A stretch of 64,000 nucleotides of DNA from CAZMMV01 sp964637035 (GTDB lineage Bacteria > Bacillota > Clostridia > Tissierellales > Tissierellaceae), in assembly GCA_964637035.1 (NCBI GenBank), contig CAZWTU010000001.1, positions 62,001 to 126,000 of the forward strand, given 5' to 3'. This document shows, one piece after another, positions 8,146 through 18,156 of the stretch. The notes below the pieces were generated by a model, which was not told the origin of the DNA, did no database searches, and was given only the letters and a program-made list of their open reading frames with translations. A program made the translations under genes and the position numbers. Each line of letters starts with the position of its first letter. Positions within the stretch are counted from its first letter, which is position 1.

Positions 8146-9138
8146 TTGGCAGAAGTAATGTCGCAAAGTGAAATCGATTCCCTTCTTAATGCATTAAGTT
8201 CGGGAGAATTAGATGTTAAAAAAATTCAAAATAGTGATGATTCCAAAAAAGTTAAAAAATATGATTTTAAAAATCCACAAAAAATTTCTAAAGAACAATT
8301 AAGAACTTTAGAAGTAATACATGAAAACTTTGGAAGATTTTTACAAACCTTTTTAACTGGATACCTGAGGGCACCTGTTAAAATTGAAATATTGACAGTG
8401 GATCAATTTGCATATAGTGAATTTAGTAATTCATTGCCTAATCCAGCTTTTTTAAATATTATAGATTTTAATCCATTGAATGGTCAAATAATACTTGATA
8501 TGTCGACCAATATTGTATATACAATAATAGATAGATTGCTTGGAGGAGATGGAGGAAGTAATCAAGAAACAAGACCTTTTACTGAAATAGAGCTGTCTCT
8601 TTTACATGGCATGATGCAAAGTATAGTTAATGATTTAAAAGAAGCTTGGAGTAATGTAATAAATTTAAATCCTATACTTGAAAAAATTGAAACAAACCCT
8701 CAATTTGCTCAAATAGTCCCCCCCAATGAAACTATTGCTCTTATAACAATGAGTATTGAAATAGGAAAAATAGAGGGAATGATGAATATTTGCATACCTT
8801 ATATTTTATTGGAACCAATATTAGATAAATTAAATACTAGATTTTGGTTTACTACTTCTATTAAAGAAGATTCTAAGGAAGATAAAGTAGCTATTAAAGC
8901 TAAAATATTAAATACTAAAGTTCCTTTAATTGCTTATTTAGGGCATTCCAATATTTACGTTAGAGATTTACTTAATATGGAACCAGGGGATATAATTAAG
9001 TTAGAAAATAATAATAACTTAATACCCATAAAAATAGGTAGCAAGGTAAAATTCAAGGGTGAAGTTGGGCAAATAAAAGATAAAATTGCAATAAAAATAG
9101 TCCAAGTGGTAAAGGAAGGTGATTATGATAATGAGTAA
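8146..9138 (+). CDS. fliM: Flagellar motor switch protein FliM
   Basis: The protein has about 330 residues. The N-terminus MAEVMSQSEIDSLLNAL is the CheY-phosphate binding segment. The middle domain contains RLLGGDGG (the conserved GGxG region) and PFTEIELSLLHGMM; a SpoA domain ends the protein (about 260-325). FliM forms the C-ring of the motor and reverses rotation when CheY-P binds. I chose TTG at 8146 because it gives the canonical N-terminus and follows GAGGGGTGA; a GTG at 8137 lies inside that Shine-Dalgarno sequence. Its end overlaps the start of fliY. Confidence 0.95.
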   Translation: MAEVMSQSEIDSLLNALSSGELDVKKIQNSDDSKKVKKYDFKNPQKISKEQLRTLEVIHENFGRFLQTFLTGYLRAPVKIEILTVDQFAYSEFSNSLPNPAFLNIIDFNPLNGQIILDMSTNIVYTIIDRLLGGDGGSNQETRPFTEIELSLLHGMMQSIVNDLKEAWSNVINLNPILEKIETNPQFAQIVPPNETIALITMSIEIGKIEGMMNICIPYILLEPILDKLNTRFWFTTSIKEDSKEDKVAIKAKILNTKVPLIAYLGHSNIYVRDLLNMEPGDIIKLENNNNLIPIKIGSKVKFKGEVGQIKDKIAIKIVQVVKEGDYDNE

Positions 9139-10351
9139 AGATATGTTATCTCAAGAAGAAATCGATGCCTTGTTGAAAGGTAATGATATGGAAGATGAAG
9201 ATGATGAGATGTACAATTTTAATGAAGAAACTTACGTAAATGAAGCCAATCTTGAAAATACTTTATCCGATATAGAAATAGACGCCCTAGGTGAAATCGG
9301 TAATATTAGTATGGGAACAGCTGCTACCACATTATCAACTTTGCTAAATAAAAAGGTTAGCATTACAACGCCAAAAGTTGAAATAACTACAACTGAGGAG
9401 TTGGCACATGATTATAAAATGCCCTTCGTGGCAATAGACGTAAGTTATAAATCTGGATTAGAAGGTTCAAATATTTTAATACTTAACAACAGGGATGCTA
9501 AAATAATATCAGATATTATGATGGGTAAAGAAGAATTTGATACTGAAAGAGAATTGTCAGAGCTTGATTTAAGCGCCGTAGGTGAAGCAATGAACCAGAT
9601 GATAGGTTCCGCATCTACCTCCTTATCTGAAATGCTTATGAAGACCATAGATATCGAACCACCTGTTACCATGGAAATTACTTTTCCTGAAGGCAAACAA
9701 AAAATAGAAATGCTAAAAACAGAATCTCCTATCATTAAAATCTCCTTTAAAATGATAATTGGGAATTTTGTAGATAGTAATATTATGCAATTGATTCCCA
9801 TAAACTTTGGAAAAGAAATGGTTGATAATTTGATGAATCCTACTCAAGATACAGATGTAATAGTTGAAAATAAACCTAGTTCACCAACAATAGAAACAAA
9901 TGTAAATGAAAGTTTGATAACAGAAAGAATAGAATCAAAAGTTAATCAACCCAATCTAGAAGATTTAAACCAACAAGATAATTCAAATATTACTGGTGGA
10001 AATTTTGCATCTAATAGTATTAGAAATGAAAAAGATGATATGGTTGTGGTTAAAAAACCTGAATTTCAAAACTTCAATATGGAGGTGGCATCTACACCTG
10101 TAGAATCCATTGACTTGGTTGGCGATATTCCTATTAAAATAGTTGTTGAATTAGGAAGAACCCATAAAAATATAAGTGAAATCTTAGAATTTGGACAAGG
10201 TACTGTTATTGAATTGGAAAAATTAGTAGGAGAAGCATTAAATATATATGCAAACGGAAAGTTTATAGCCCGAGGCGAAGTTGTTGTAATAGACGATAAT
10301 TTTGGCGTAAGGGTAACTGAAGTTGAGAACACGAATAAAAAGATTATTTAA
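9131..10351 (+). CDS. fliY: Motor switch phosphatase FliY (CheC plus FliN domains)
   Basis: The protein has about 406 residues in three parts. An N-terminal LSQEEIDALLKG segment resembles that of FliM and should bind CheY-P. Next come two CheC-type active-site helices, IDALGEIGNISMGTAATTL and LSAVGEAMNQMIGSASTSL, both keeping the E-x2-N pattern. After a polar linker (about 235-315) a FliN/SpoA domain follows with PIKIVVELGRTHKNISEIL. FliY both builds the C-ring and dephosphorylates CheY-P, and replaces FliN in Firmicutes. ATG codons at 9125 and 9131 are both possible; I prefer 9131 on similarity, though 9125 is closer to AAGGAAGG. It overlaps fliM. Confidence 0.94.
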   Translation: MSKDMLSQEEIDALLKGNDMEDEDDEMYNFNEETYVNEANLENTLSDIEIDALGEIGNISMGTAATTLSTLLNKKVSITTPKVEITTTEELAHDYKMPFVAIDVSYKSGLEGSNILILNNRDAKIISDIMMGKEEFDTERELSELDLSAVGEAMNQMIGSASTSLSEMLMKTIDIEPPVTMEITFPEGKQKIEMLKTESPIIKISFKMIIGNFVDSNIMQLIPINFGKEMVDNLMNPTQDTDVIVENKPSSPTIETNVNESLITERIESKVNQPNLEDLNQQDNSNITGGNFASNSIRNEKDDMVVVKKPEFQNFNMEVASTPVESIDLVGDIPIKIVVELGRTHKNISEILEFGQGTVIELEKLVGEALNIYANGKFIARGEVVVIDDNFGVRVTEVENTNKKII

Positions 10352-10378
10352 AGTATAGTTAATATAGGAGGTATTACA

Positions 10379-10741
10379 ATGTCAAATGGAATATTGATCG
10401 TAGATGATGCATCTTTTATGAGGATATTGATTAAAGATATTTTAACTAAAAATGACTTTACAGTTCTAGGAGAAGCTGAAAATGGATTGAAAGCGGTTGA
10501 AAAATATAAGGAACTAACACCAGAACTAGTAATTATGGATATTACAATGCCAGAAATGGATGGTATACAGGCTGTTAAAGAAATTAAAAAAATAAATAGT
10601 AACGCAAAAATAATTATGTGTTCTGCAATGGGGCAACAAGCTATGGTAATTGAAGCTATTCAAGCTGGGGCAAAAGATTTTATAGTTAAACCTTTTCAAG
10701 CTGACAGGGTTATCGATGCTGTAAAGAAGGTATTAGGGTAA
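10379..10741 (+). CDS. cheY: Chemotaxis response regulator CheY
   Basis: This is a 120-residue stand-alone receiver domain. The acidic pair lies in ILIVDDASFMR (D9, D10), the phosphorylated aspartate is D54 in VIMDITMPEMDG, and the switch lysine is K104 in DFIVKPF. No output domain is present. Phosphorylated by CheA, it binds FliM and FliY to change rotation. The gene lies between fliY and fliO, as in Bacillus and clostridia. TAGGAGG stands 6-7 bases before the ATG. Confidence 0.96.
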   Translation: MSNGILIVDDASFMRILIKDILTKNDFTVLGEAENGLKAVEKYKELTPELVIMDITMPEMDGIQAVKEIKKINSNAKIIMCSAMGQQAMVIEAIQAGAKDFIVKPFQADRVIDAVKKVLG

Positions 10742-10742
10742 A

Positions 10743-11213
10743 ATGAAAAAGGGTCTTATTAAGTATATATTGTTTATTATGATTATGAGTTTTCATCAAC
10801 CAGTATTTGCTTCAGCTTATGAGGATGTAAGCTTGTTTCAAATTGTCCTAAAGTTGGTATTCTTAATTGGAATATTTATCCTTGTTATAATTATTACCAT
10901 TTGTGGAACAAAACTAATAGCTAAAAGCTATAGGGGCTATTCAAATAGTAAATATATTAATTTACTAGATACACTAAATATCTCAAATGAAATAAAAATA
11001 ATTATAATAAATGTTAATAAGAAAATATATATTTTATCTTTAACTCCCAATAGTACAAAAATTATAGATACCTTTACTGATGAAGAGTTTTTAGGAAAAG
11101 ATTTTAATGATTATTTAGATAAACATATAAATAATCATAATAAGACCGATTTTGGCATCAACAAAATAATTGAGAAAATTACTTTTTCAAAGAATAAGGA
11201 AGACAAACAATGA
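10743..11213 (+). CDS. fliO: Flagellar export gate assembly protein FliO/FliZ
   Basis: The 156-residue protein has an N-terminal signal-like hydrophobic stretch (about 5-24, ending FASAYED), a second membrane helix at about 35-58 and a cytoplasmic domain with KYINLLDTLNI and KKIYILSLTPNSTKII. This layout matches the FliO/FliZ family, which chaperones FliP assembly. It starts one base after the cheY stop and overlaps fliP by four bases (ATGA). Primary sequence in this family is poorly conserved; order cheY-fliO-fliP makes the assignment good. Confidence 0.85.
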   Translation: MKKGLIKYILFIMIMSFHQPVFASAYEDVSLFQIVLKLVFLIGIFILVIIITICGTKLIAKSYRGYSNSKYINLLDTLNISNEIKIIIINVNKKIYILSLTPNSTKIIDTFTDEEFLGKDFNDYLDKHINNHNKTDFGINKIIEKITFSKNKEDKQ

Positions 11214-11968
11214 AAAAACCTATAAAAATAATAATTGTTGCTTGTATTTTAATTATGATTTTTTCGTCTACTGTTTCTGCAGAGCCTAGCATATCCTTAT
11301 TTGGTAAAACAGTAACATTAGATGATGATGGAGATCCGGATAACTATGTATTTTCTTTACAATTGCTTTTTGTATTAACCATTTTAACTTTGGCCCCATC
11401 AATTTTAATCATGCTTACAGGTTTTACAAGGATCCTAATAGTACTATCATTTATCAGAAGTGCCTTAGGGCTTCAACAGACACCACCAAATCAAGTGATA
11501 ATTGGGCTAGCCTTGTTTCTAACTTTCTTTATTATGATGCCCATTGGTACTGAAATAAATAATGAGGCTATTCAACCCTTTGTTAATGAGGAAATTTCAC
11601 AAGAAGTAGCCTTAGAAAAAGCTTTAAATCCGATACGTGACTTTATGTTCAAACAAACAAGAGACAAAGATATAGGATTATTTATGAATATAAAAGGATA
11701 TTCAAATGTAGCTACTTTGGACGATATTCCAACCCATGTATTGATACCATCATTTATTATATCCGAGTTAAAAACTGCATTTCAAGTAGGATTTATAATT
11801 TATATACCTTTTTTAGTTATAGATATGATAGTGGCAAGTACATTGATGGCTATGGGTATGATGATGTTACCACCTGTGATCATTTCCTTACCATTTAAAA
11901 TCTTACTTTTTGTCCTTGTAGACGGATGGAATTTAATTGTAAAATCTTTAGTTTTAGGATTTAAATAG
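11210..11968 (+). CDS. fliP: Flagellar export gate protein FliP
   Basis: The protein has 252 residues with a cleavable signal peptide (about 1-24, ending VSAEP) and four membrane helices. Typical FliP blocks are present: SILIMLTGFTRILIVLSFIRSAL, LQQTPPNQVIIGLALFLTFF and MAMGMMMLPPVIISLPFKILLFV. FliP forms the core of the export channel with FliQ and FliR. The three genes follow in the usual order. The ATG lies within the end of fliO, suggesting coupled translation. Confidence 0.96.
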   Translation: MKKPIKIIIVACILIMIFSSTVSAEPSISLFGKTVTLDDDGDPDNYVFSLQLLFVLTILTLAPSILIMLTGFTRILIVLSFIRSALGLQQTPPNQVIIGLALFLTFFIMMPIGTEINNEAIQPFVNEEISQEVALEKALNPIRDFMFKQTRDKDIGLFMNIKGYSNVATLDDIPTHVLIPSFIISELKTAFQVGFIIYIPFLVIDMIVASTLMAMGMMMLPPVIISLPFKILLFVLVDGWNLIVKSLVLGFK

Positions 11969-11978
11969 GAGGGGAAAT

Positions 11979-12248
11979 ATGAATAATGCTGATATGTTAG
12001 GATTAGCCCAAGATTCAGTTCGTACAGTTCTTTTTGCTGCAGCCCCCATGTTACTTATCAGTCTATTGGTGGGTTTAATTGTTAGCGTTATTCAAGCTGT
12101 TACACAAATACAAGAGGCTACACTTGCCTTCGTACCAAAGATTATTGCAGTATTTTTATCTTTATTAATCTTTGGACCTTGGATTCTTAGTTTGATTACA
12201 GAATTTGCTTCTGGATTACTTTCAAATATTAACCTATACATATACTGA
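11979..12248 (+). CDS. fliQ: Flagellar export gate protein FliQ
   Basis: This is an 89-residue protein with two membrane helices separated by a short polar loop. The segment LLVGLIVSVIQAVTQIQEATLAFVPKI is the conserved FliQ hairpin. FliQ packs around the FliP/FliR channel of the flagellar type III secretion gate. TAGGAGGGG lies 8 bases ahead of the ATG. Position between fliP and fliR, and the normal family length, make this secure. Confidence 0.96.
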   Translation: MNNADMLGLAQDSVRTVLFAAAPMLLISLLVGLIVSVIQAVTQIQEATLAFVPKIIAVFLSLLIFGPWILSLITEFASGLLSNINLYIY

Positions 12249-12267
12249 CTTTAAAGGGTGGCTATAA

Positions 12268-13035
12268 GTGGATGAAATAATAGATATAATACTAAATGAA
12301 TACCAGTTATTTTTATTAGTTTTTGTAAGGGTTTCAGGGGTTTTTATATTTTCCCCATTTTTCAGTTCTCAAAACGTTCCTAATATTATGAAGATTGGCT
12401 TAAGCTTCTTTCTAACACTTTTGCTTTCAATATCTAGTCCAATATCTATTAATTTAGGAAATGAACTTATAGTTATAGTTATTATAAAGGAACTAATGGT
12501 AGGAATAATAATAGGCTTTATAAGCTATGTTTTTATGTCTGCATTTTATGTTCTAGGTCAAATAGTAGATATGAAAATTGGTTTCGGAATGGCAAATGTT
12601 GTGGATCCTCAAAATAAAACCCAGGTACCCTTAATGGGGAATTTTTATTATATACTTTCATTTTTATTTATGCTATTAATAAATGGTCATCATAAGATTA
12701 TAATTGCCTTAGTTGATAGTTATAACTACATACCAATTGGTAAATTGATTTATAATGACAATGTGATGAAGATAATTGTGGGAGGATTAGTCAAATCTTT
12801 TGAAATAGGGTTTAAATTAAGTCTACCAGTTGTTGCAATTATTTTTCTAACAGATATTGTTTTAGGTGTTATGGCAAAGACCATCCCACAAATGAATGTA
12901 TTTGTAGTAGGTATGCCCTTAAAGGTATTTATAGGTTTAGCTATTATTATGGTTACAATGCCAATTTTTTATAATTCTATTATTGAGATATTTAATATAA
13001 TACTCAATGATATTTATAAATTTATTAAATTATAA
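12268..13035 (+). CDS. fliR: Flagellar export gate protein FliR
   Basis: The 255-residue protein has about six hydrophobic helices. Recognisable FliR features include FVRVSGVFIFSPFFSSQNVPNI near the N-terminus, IVDMKIGFGMANVVDPQN in the middle and TIPQMNVFVVGMPLKVFIGL toward the end. FliR completes the FliP5-FliQ4-FliR1 export gate. The start is GTG at 12268, preceded by AAAGGGTGG. flhB follows 14 bases later. Confidence 0.95.
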   Translation: MDEIIDIILNEYQLFLLVFVRVSGVFIFSPFFSSQNVPNIMKIGLSFFLTLLLSISSPISINLGNELIVIVIIKELMVGIIIGFISYVFMSAFYVLGQIVDMKIGFGMANVVDPQNKTQVPLMGNFYYILSFLFMLLINGHHKIIIALVDSYNYIPIGKLIYNDNVMKIIVGGLVKSFEIGFKLSLPVVAIIFLTDIVLGVMAKTIPQMNVFVVGMPLKVFIGLAIIMVTMPIFYNSIIEIFNIILNDIYKFIKL

Positions 13036-13049
13036 ATAAGGTTGATAAT

Positions 13050-14135
13050 ATGATTAAATTAAACCTGCAATTGTTTGCAGAGGGAGAAAAAACAGAAAAG
13101 CCAACTCCTAAAAAAAGAAGAGAAGCTAGAGAAGAAGGGCAAATAGTTCAAAGTAAAGAAATTAATAATGTAGCAGTTTTATTTGCTTGTTTTTTAGGTC
13201 TAAAGTTATTTGGTGGAATGATGAGTTCTCATTTAGAAAAATTTATTGCTAATACATTTCTTGAAATTCAAAATGTAGACAAGTACTTTAACCCAAATAA
13301 CCTAAGTTCAAACTCTTTAAAAATAATGGCTGATTTCATGATAATAGTATTGCCAATTTTAGGTATAGCATTTTTATCCGCATTAATTGTTAATTACTTA
13401 CAAGTAGGATTTATTTTTACTACTAAAACTTTAACAATCAAATTAGATAGATTAAATCCCATAGAAGGATTTAAGAGAATATTCTCTAAGAAAGCCTTAG
13501 TAGAGTTAGTAAAGTCTATTTTAAAAATAACATTAATTGGATATGTATCTTATAATTATATAAAAAATAAAATGGTAGATATTATTAAATATTCAAGTAT
13601 GGAACCTTTTCAGGCCTATACAAGTTTTGCAAGTTTAATCTTTGGATTTATTTTAAGAATACTAAGTGTTTTAATGTTTTTAGCAATTTTAGATTATATA
13701 TTTCAATGGTGGGAACATGAAAACAAGCTAAAGATGACTAAGCAAGAGATAAAGGAAGAGTATAAACAAACTGAAGGGGATCCTTTTATAAAAGGTAAAA
13801 TAAAAGAAAAACAACGGAGTATTGCAATGAGTAGAATGATGCAAGAAATACCAAAAGCTGATGTTATAATTACTAACCCTACTCATTATGCTGTTGCTAT
13901 AAAATACGATAAGGAAAGCTATGATGCACCTTTTATTCTGGGTAAGGGAGTAGACCTTATAGCTGAAAATATTAAAAAAATAGCTAAAGATAAAGCTGTA
14001 CCTATTGTAGAAAATAAATACCTTGCTCGTACATTATATGATGGCGTAGATATTGGGGATACCATACCAGAAGAATTATATGAAGCGGTGGCTGAGGTAC
14101 TAGCATATGTATATAGCTTAAATAACGAAATATAG
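13050..14135 (+). CDS. flhB: Flagellar export specificity switch FlhB
   Basis: The protein has 361 residues. After an N-terminal KTEKPTPKKRREAREEGQI segment come four membrane helices (about 30-215), then a cytoplasmic domain with the autocleavage motif NPTH in IITNPTHYAVAIKYD. Cleavage between N and P lets FliK change export from hook to filament proteins. The family's usual length is about 360 residues. The ATG at 13050 follows a weak AAGGTTG. Its product works with FliK (2292-3626) and FlhA, both encoded in this operon. Confidence 0.97.
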   Translation: MIKLNLQLFAEGEKTEKPTPKKRREAREEGQIVQSKEINNVAVLFACFLGLKLFGGMMSSHLEKFIANTFLEIQNVDKYFNPNNLSSNSLKIMADFMIIVLPILGIAFLSALIVNYLQVGFIFTTKTLTIKLDRLNPIEGFKRIFSKKALVELVKSILKITLIGYVSYNYIKNKMVDIIKYSSMEPFQAYTSFASLIFGFILRILSVLMFLAILDYIFQWWEHENKLKMTKQEIKEEYKQTEGDPFIKGKIKEKQRSIAMSRMMQEIPKADVIITNPTHYAVAIKYDKESYDAPFILGKGVDLIAENIKKIAKDKAVPIVENKYLARTLYDGVDIGDTIPEELYEAVAEVLAYVYSLNNEI

Positions 14136-14146
14136 GAGGATAGAAT

Positions 14147-16177
14147 ATGAAATTAAGTGATGTCTTGGTGGCCCTAGGAATAATAGGATTAGTTCTTATT
14201 ATTATTATACCTGTAAATCCTGGGGTATTAGACTTTTTGTTAAGTTTTAATATAGCTCTATCCTTGTTAATATTATTATTATCTATGTATACAGAAGATG
14301 CATTGAAAATATCTGTATTTCCATCTTTACTTTTACTTACAACTTTATTTAGGTTATCCCTAAATGTTTCAACAACTAGAAGAATCTTAACTGAGGGAGA
14401 TGCTGGAAATGTTATAGATGCCTTTGGATATTTTGTAACCCAAAACAATGCAATAGTTGGATTTATTATATTTCTAATAATTGTACTTATTAACTTTTTA
14501 GTAATTACAAAGGGTGCAGAGCGTGTAGCCGAAGTGGCTGCTCGTTTTACATTAGATGCAATGCCTGGTAAACAAATGGCTATAGATGCTGATTTAAATA
14601 CTGGATTAATAACTGAAAATGAGGCTAGGCAAAGAAGAAAAGAAGTACAGCAATATGCAGATTTCTATGGTGCAATGGATGGTGCAACTAAATTTGTAAA
14701 GGGGGATGCAATAGCTGGTATAATAATCACAATTATTAATATTAGTGCTGGTTTATTAATTGGTGTTATGGTTAAAGGTATGAACATTGGACAAGCACTT
14801 CAAAAATATACATTATTAACTGTAGGAGATGGTTTAGTAGGTCAAATTCCCGCTTTACTTATATCTGTTTCAACTGGATTAGTTGTTACAAGAGCAGCAT
14901 CCGAATCTAATTTGGGTAAGGATTTAATAGATCAATTATTTGGTAATAACCCAATAATATTATATATAATAGCCGGGGTTGTTTTTGTATTAGGATTATT
15001 TACTCCACTACCTTTATTTGCCAACTTGTTAATAGGTGGACTTTTTATTTTAGCAGGAATAAAAATAAAAGATAAGGTTCATGAAGAAGAAATAGATGAC
15101 AGTCACGATATTTCTGAAGCTGAGGAACTGAGGAAACCAGAAAATGTATTAGAATTATTAAAAGTTGATGATATTGAATTAGAATTTGGATATGGTCTAA
15201 TTCCCCTAGCTGATGTATCACAAGGTGGAGACCTACTAGATAGAATCGTAATGATTAGAAGACAGGTTGCCATGGAATTAGGTTTAGTAGTACCTATTGT
15301 AAGACTTAGAGACAACATACAGCTAAATCCTAATGAATATATAATCAAAATTAAGGGAGTTAAAATTTCTCAAGGTGAAGTTTACTTTGATCATTATTTA
15401 GCTATGGATTCTGGTATGGGTGAAGACGAGATAGAAGGCATAAATACAGTGGAACCGGCTTTTGGATTACCTGCTAAATGGATTACTGAAAAAGAGAGAG
15501 AAAAGGCTGAGATATTTGGTTATACTGTAGTAGATCCTCCTTCAGTAATAGCTACTCACCTTACTGAAGTTATAAAAGAAAGAGCTCATGAACTAATAGG
15601 AAGACAAGATGTAAAAACTTTAATTGAAAATATAGGTGAGGACTATCCTGCTGTGGTAGAGGAAGTTATCCCCAAACTATTTTCTTTAGGAGAGGTACAA
15701 AAAGTTCTATCAAATTTACTAAGAGAACAAATTAGTATAAGAAATATGGTAACTATACTGGAGACGTTAGCTGACTATGGCAATGTTACTAATGATACAG
15801 ATCTACTTACAGAATATGTAAGGCAAAGACTATCAGGCTATATTACAAATAAGTATGTTGAGAACAATAATATAAATGTTATAACCTTAGATAATGAAAT
15901 CGAAGAATTGATTATGAATTCCGTTAAAAAAACAGATACAGGTTCCTATCTATCAATAGAACCTAATACGGTACAAAAAATTTTGAATAATACTTTTAAA
16001 ACAATGCAAAAATTAACATCCATAGGAGAACAACCTATAGTTTTAACAGCTCCTATTGTAAGATTGTATTTTAAAAAATTAACTGAACAAATGACAAAGG
16101 ATATTATCGTTATTTCATATAACGAAATTGATTCCAATGTAGAAGTTCAATCCCTTGGGGTGGTTGGTATACTATGA
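14147..16177 (+). CDS. flhA: Flagellar export gate protein FlhA
   Basis: The 676-residue protein has about eight membrane helices in its first half. Between helices 4 and 5 is the conserved FHIPEP-type block with RVAEVAARFTLDAMPGKQMA followed by IDADLNTGLI. The second half is the cytoplasmic ring domain that docks chaperone-substrate complexes, with AELIGRQDVKTLIENI-like and LLREQISIRNMVTILE motifs. FlhA forms the nonameric gate ring of the flagellar exporter. GGAGG precedes the ATG at 14147. flhF overlaps its last four bases. Confidence 0.97.
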   Translation: MKLSDVLVALGIIGLVLIIIIPVNPGVLDFLLSFNIALSLLILLLSMYTEDALKISVFPSLLLLTTLFRLSLNVSTTRRILTEGDAGNVIDAFGYFVTQNNAIVGFIIFLIIVLINFLVITKGAERVAEVAARFTLDAMPGKQMAIDADLNTGLITENEARQRRKEVQQYADFYGAMDGATKFVKGDAIAGIIITIINISAGLLIGVMVKGMNIGQALQKYTLLTVGDGLVGQIPALLISVSTGLVVTRAASESNLGKDLIDQLFGNNPIILYIIAGVVFVLGLFTPLPLFANLLIGGLFILAGIKIKDKVHEEEIDDSHDISEAEELRKPENVLELLKVDDIELEFGYGLIPLADVSQGGDLLDRIVMIRRQVAMELGLVVPIVRLRDNIQLNPNEYIIKIKGVKISQGEVYFDHYLAMDSGMGEDEIEGINTVEPAFGLPAKWITEKEREKAEIFGYTVVDPPSVIATHLTEVIKERAHELIGRQDVKTLIENIGEDYPAVVEEVIPKLFSLGEVQKVLSNLLREQISIRNMVTILETLADYGNVTNDTDLLTEYVRQRLSGYITNKYVENNNINVITLDNEIEELIMNSVKKTDTGSYLSIEPNTVQKILNNTFKTMQKLTSIGEQPIVLTAPIVRLYFKKLTEQMTKDIIVISYNEIDSNVEVQSLGVVGIL

Positions 16178-17259
16178 GAATAAAAAAATATATAGGAAAC
16201 ACTTCACATGAAGCTATGACAGAACTTAAAAACGAGCTAGGCCGTGATGCAGTGGTACTAAGTACAAAGTCAATTCGCAGAAAAGGAATTTTTAAATACC
16301 TTAAAAAACCTTTAATTGAAATAACTGCAGCCTATGAAGAAAAGGATATATTTTCAAGAAATAACAATAGACAAAATAATGACAGTTTAACCCATATAAA
16401 TAATGAATTAATAAAAATAAAGGAAAGTATTAACAATATTCCTTTACACAAAGAAAAATATGAATTAACTTCATCTGCCTTAAGAGAATATAATAAGATT
16501 CTCATAAATAATGGTGTCAATCCTAAAGTTTCTTATGAGGTTTTAAAAAAAATAGAAGAAGATATAGACCTCAGTAATAAAGATGAAAATACTATAAACG
16601 AAATAGTCAAATACACGCTGTCTGAAATATTAGGAGTCCCAAAACCTATCTCTTTTGGTAAAGAACAAAAGATATACTTCTTTATTGGACCTACAGGAGT
16701 TGGGAAAACCACAACCTTAGCCAAGATTGCTTCGAATTTAGTCTTAAATGAAAGGGTAGATATAGGATTAATTACTAGTGATACTTATCGGATAGCTGCT
16801 GTAGAACAATTAAGAATTTATAGCAATATTCTACAATTACCCTTAGAAATAGCATATAATAAAGATGAGACCATAAAAGCTATTAATAAATTTAAAAATA
16901 AAGATATTATTCTAATAGATACATCTGGAAGAAATCATAATGATCTAAAACAAATCCAAGAATTAAATAGTATTCTTGACTCAAGTGATAATAAGGAAAG
17001 CTTTCTCCTAATAAGTGCTAATTTAGATTTTAACTTGTTAGAAAACCTTATTAACAAATATGAATTTTTAGAAGACTTTAATTTGATAATAACAAAAATT
17101 GATGAATCAAAAAATTATGGTAGTTTTTTAAACGTAAAATATCTGACACAACAGAAACTTTCATATTATACAGTTGGTCAAAATGTACCGGATGATATTA
17201 GGCTTGTAAATATAGAGGAAATGGTTGATAGCTTATTAGAGGAGAACAATGATGAATGA
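16174..17259 (+). CDS. flhF: Flagellar SRP-type GTPase FlhF
   Basis: The protein has 361 residues. The N-terminal part begins MRIKKYIGNTSHEAMTELK and contains GRDAVVLSTKSI, as in FlhF. The NG domain starts near residue 165: the P-loop is GPTGVGKTTTLAKIA, followed by DTYRIAAVEQLR and DTSGRNH; ITKIDE supplies guanine specificity. FlhF marks where, and how many, flagella are built. Its GTPase is stimulated by the N-terminus of FlhG, which is encoded next with an 11-base overlap. Confidence 0.96.
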   Translation: MRIKKYIGNTSHEAMTELKNELGRDAVVLSTKSIRRKGIFKYLKKPLIEITAAYEEKDIFSRNNNRQNNDSLTHINNELIKIKESINNIPLHKEKYELTSSALREYNKILINNGVNPKVSYEVLKKIEEDIDLSNKDENTINEIVKYTLSEILGVPKPISFGKEQKIYFFIGPTGVGKTTTLAKIASNLVLNERVDIGLITSDTYRIAAVEQLRIYSNILQLPLEIAYNKDETIKAINKFKNKDIILIDTSGRNHNDLKQIQELNSILDSSDNKESFLLISANLDFNLLENLINKYEFLEDFNLIITKIDESKNYGSFLNVKYLTQQKLSYYTVGQNVPDDIRLVNIEEMVDSLLEENNDE

Positions 17260-18151
17260 TCAAGCAGAAAAACTTAGAAAGTTAATGGATAACCCTAATA
17301 ATAAAATGCGGTTTTTACAAAACAAAAGGGATAAAAAAGCAAAAATAATTTCAATTTCTAGTGGTAAAGGTGGCGTTGGTAAAACTAGCTTTGCTTTAAA
17401 CTTTTCTATCTCTCTAAGACGTTTAGGTTATGAAATAGCTGTTATAGATGCAGATATAGGATTAAGCAATATAGAAATCTTGTCAGGAATTAACATAAAT
17501 CATTCAATATCTGATATAATGTTCTCTAATAAAAGTATTTTTGACATTACTGCAATAGGACCTGAAGGAATTAAAATTATTTCTGGCGGCTCTGGATTTA
17601 AAGAGTTTAAGCTTTTTAAAGAAGATAATTTCATGAAATTCGTAGAAGAAATCGAAAAGTTACAATCTACTGTAGATTTTATTATTATAGATACAGGAGC
17701 AGGAATATCTGAAAATGTAATTGATTTTATCATGGCAACTGAAGAATTAATACTAATTTGTACACCTGACCCTACTTCTATAATGGATTCTTATATTTTG
17801 ATTAAAGCATTACTTAATAGTGGATTTAATGGGAAATTAAATTTAATATCAAACATTGTAAGTGGTCCTAAAGAAGGAAAGGAGATATTTAACAAGGTAC
17901 AAAGTACCGTACGGAGTTTTTTAAAATTTGATATTAATTATTTAGGATATATTGAAAAAAGTGTTTTAGCAAGCGACTCTATAAAAGACCAAGTTCCTTT
18001 CATAGTATCTAAGCCTAATAGTTCTATTTCAAAAAAAATAAATATAATAGCAATGAATTTTATTGATGATAAACATTTAGCTAACATAAATAGTAAAGAA
18101 ACAAGTTTTGCTCAAAAAATCCTTCAAATTTTCAAGAAGAGAGGTAGTTGA
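17249..18151 (+). CDS. flhG: Flagellar number regulator FlhG (MinD-like ATPase, YlxH)
   Basis: The protein has 300 residues. Near the N-terminus it has DQAEKLRKLM, the conserved FlhF-activating motif. The deviant Walker A box is SGKGGVGKTSFALN (about residues 38-51), followed by VIDADIGLSNIEI and IDTGAGIS. The C-terminal helix is likely membrane-binding, as in MinD. FlhG limits flagellar number by acting on FlhF and C-ring proteins. Two ATG codons (17249, 17252) follow GAGGAG; the first is given. Confidence 0.95.
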   Translation: MMNDQAEKLRKLMDNPNNKMRFLQNKRDKKAKIISISSGKGGVGKTSFALNFSISLRRLGYEIAVIDADIGLSNIEILSGININHSISDIMFSNKSIFDITAIGPEGIKIISGGSGFKEFKLFKEDNFMKFVEEIEKLQSTVDFIIIDTGAGISENVIDFIMATEELILICTPDPTSIMDSYILIKALLNSGFNGKLNLISNIVSGPKEGKEIFNKVQSTVRSFLKFDINYLGYIEKSVLASDSIKDQVPFIVSKPNSSISKKINIIAMNFIDDKHLANINSKETSFAQKILQIFKKRGS

Positions 18152-18156
18152 TTGAA

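Noticed and set aside
14002..14448. Minus-strand frame opposite the flhB-flhA junction
   Set aside because: It overlaps two certain genes and has no recognisable protein motif.
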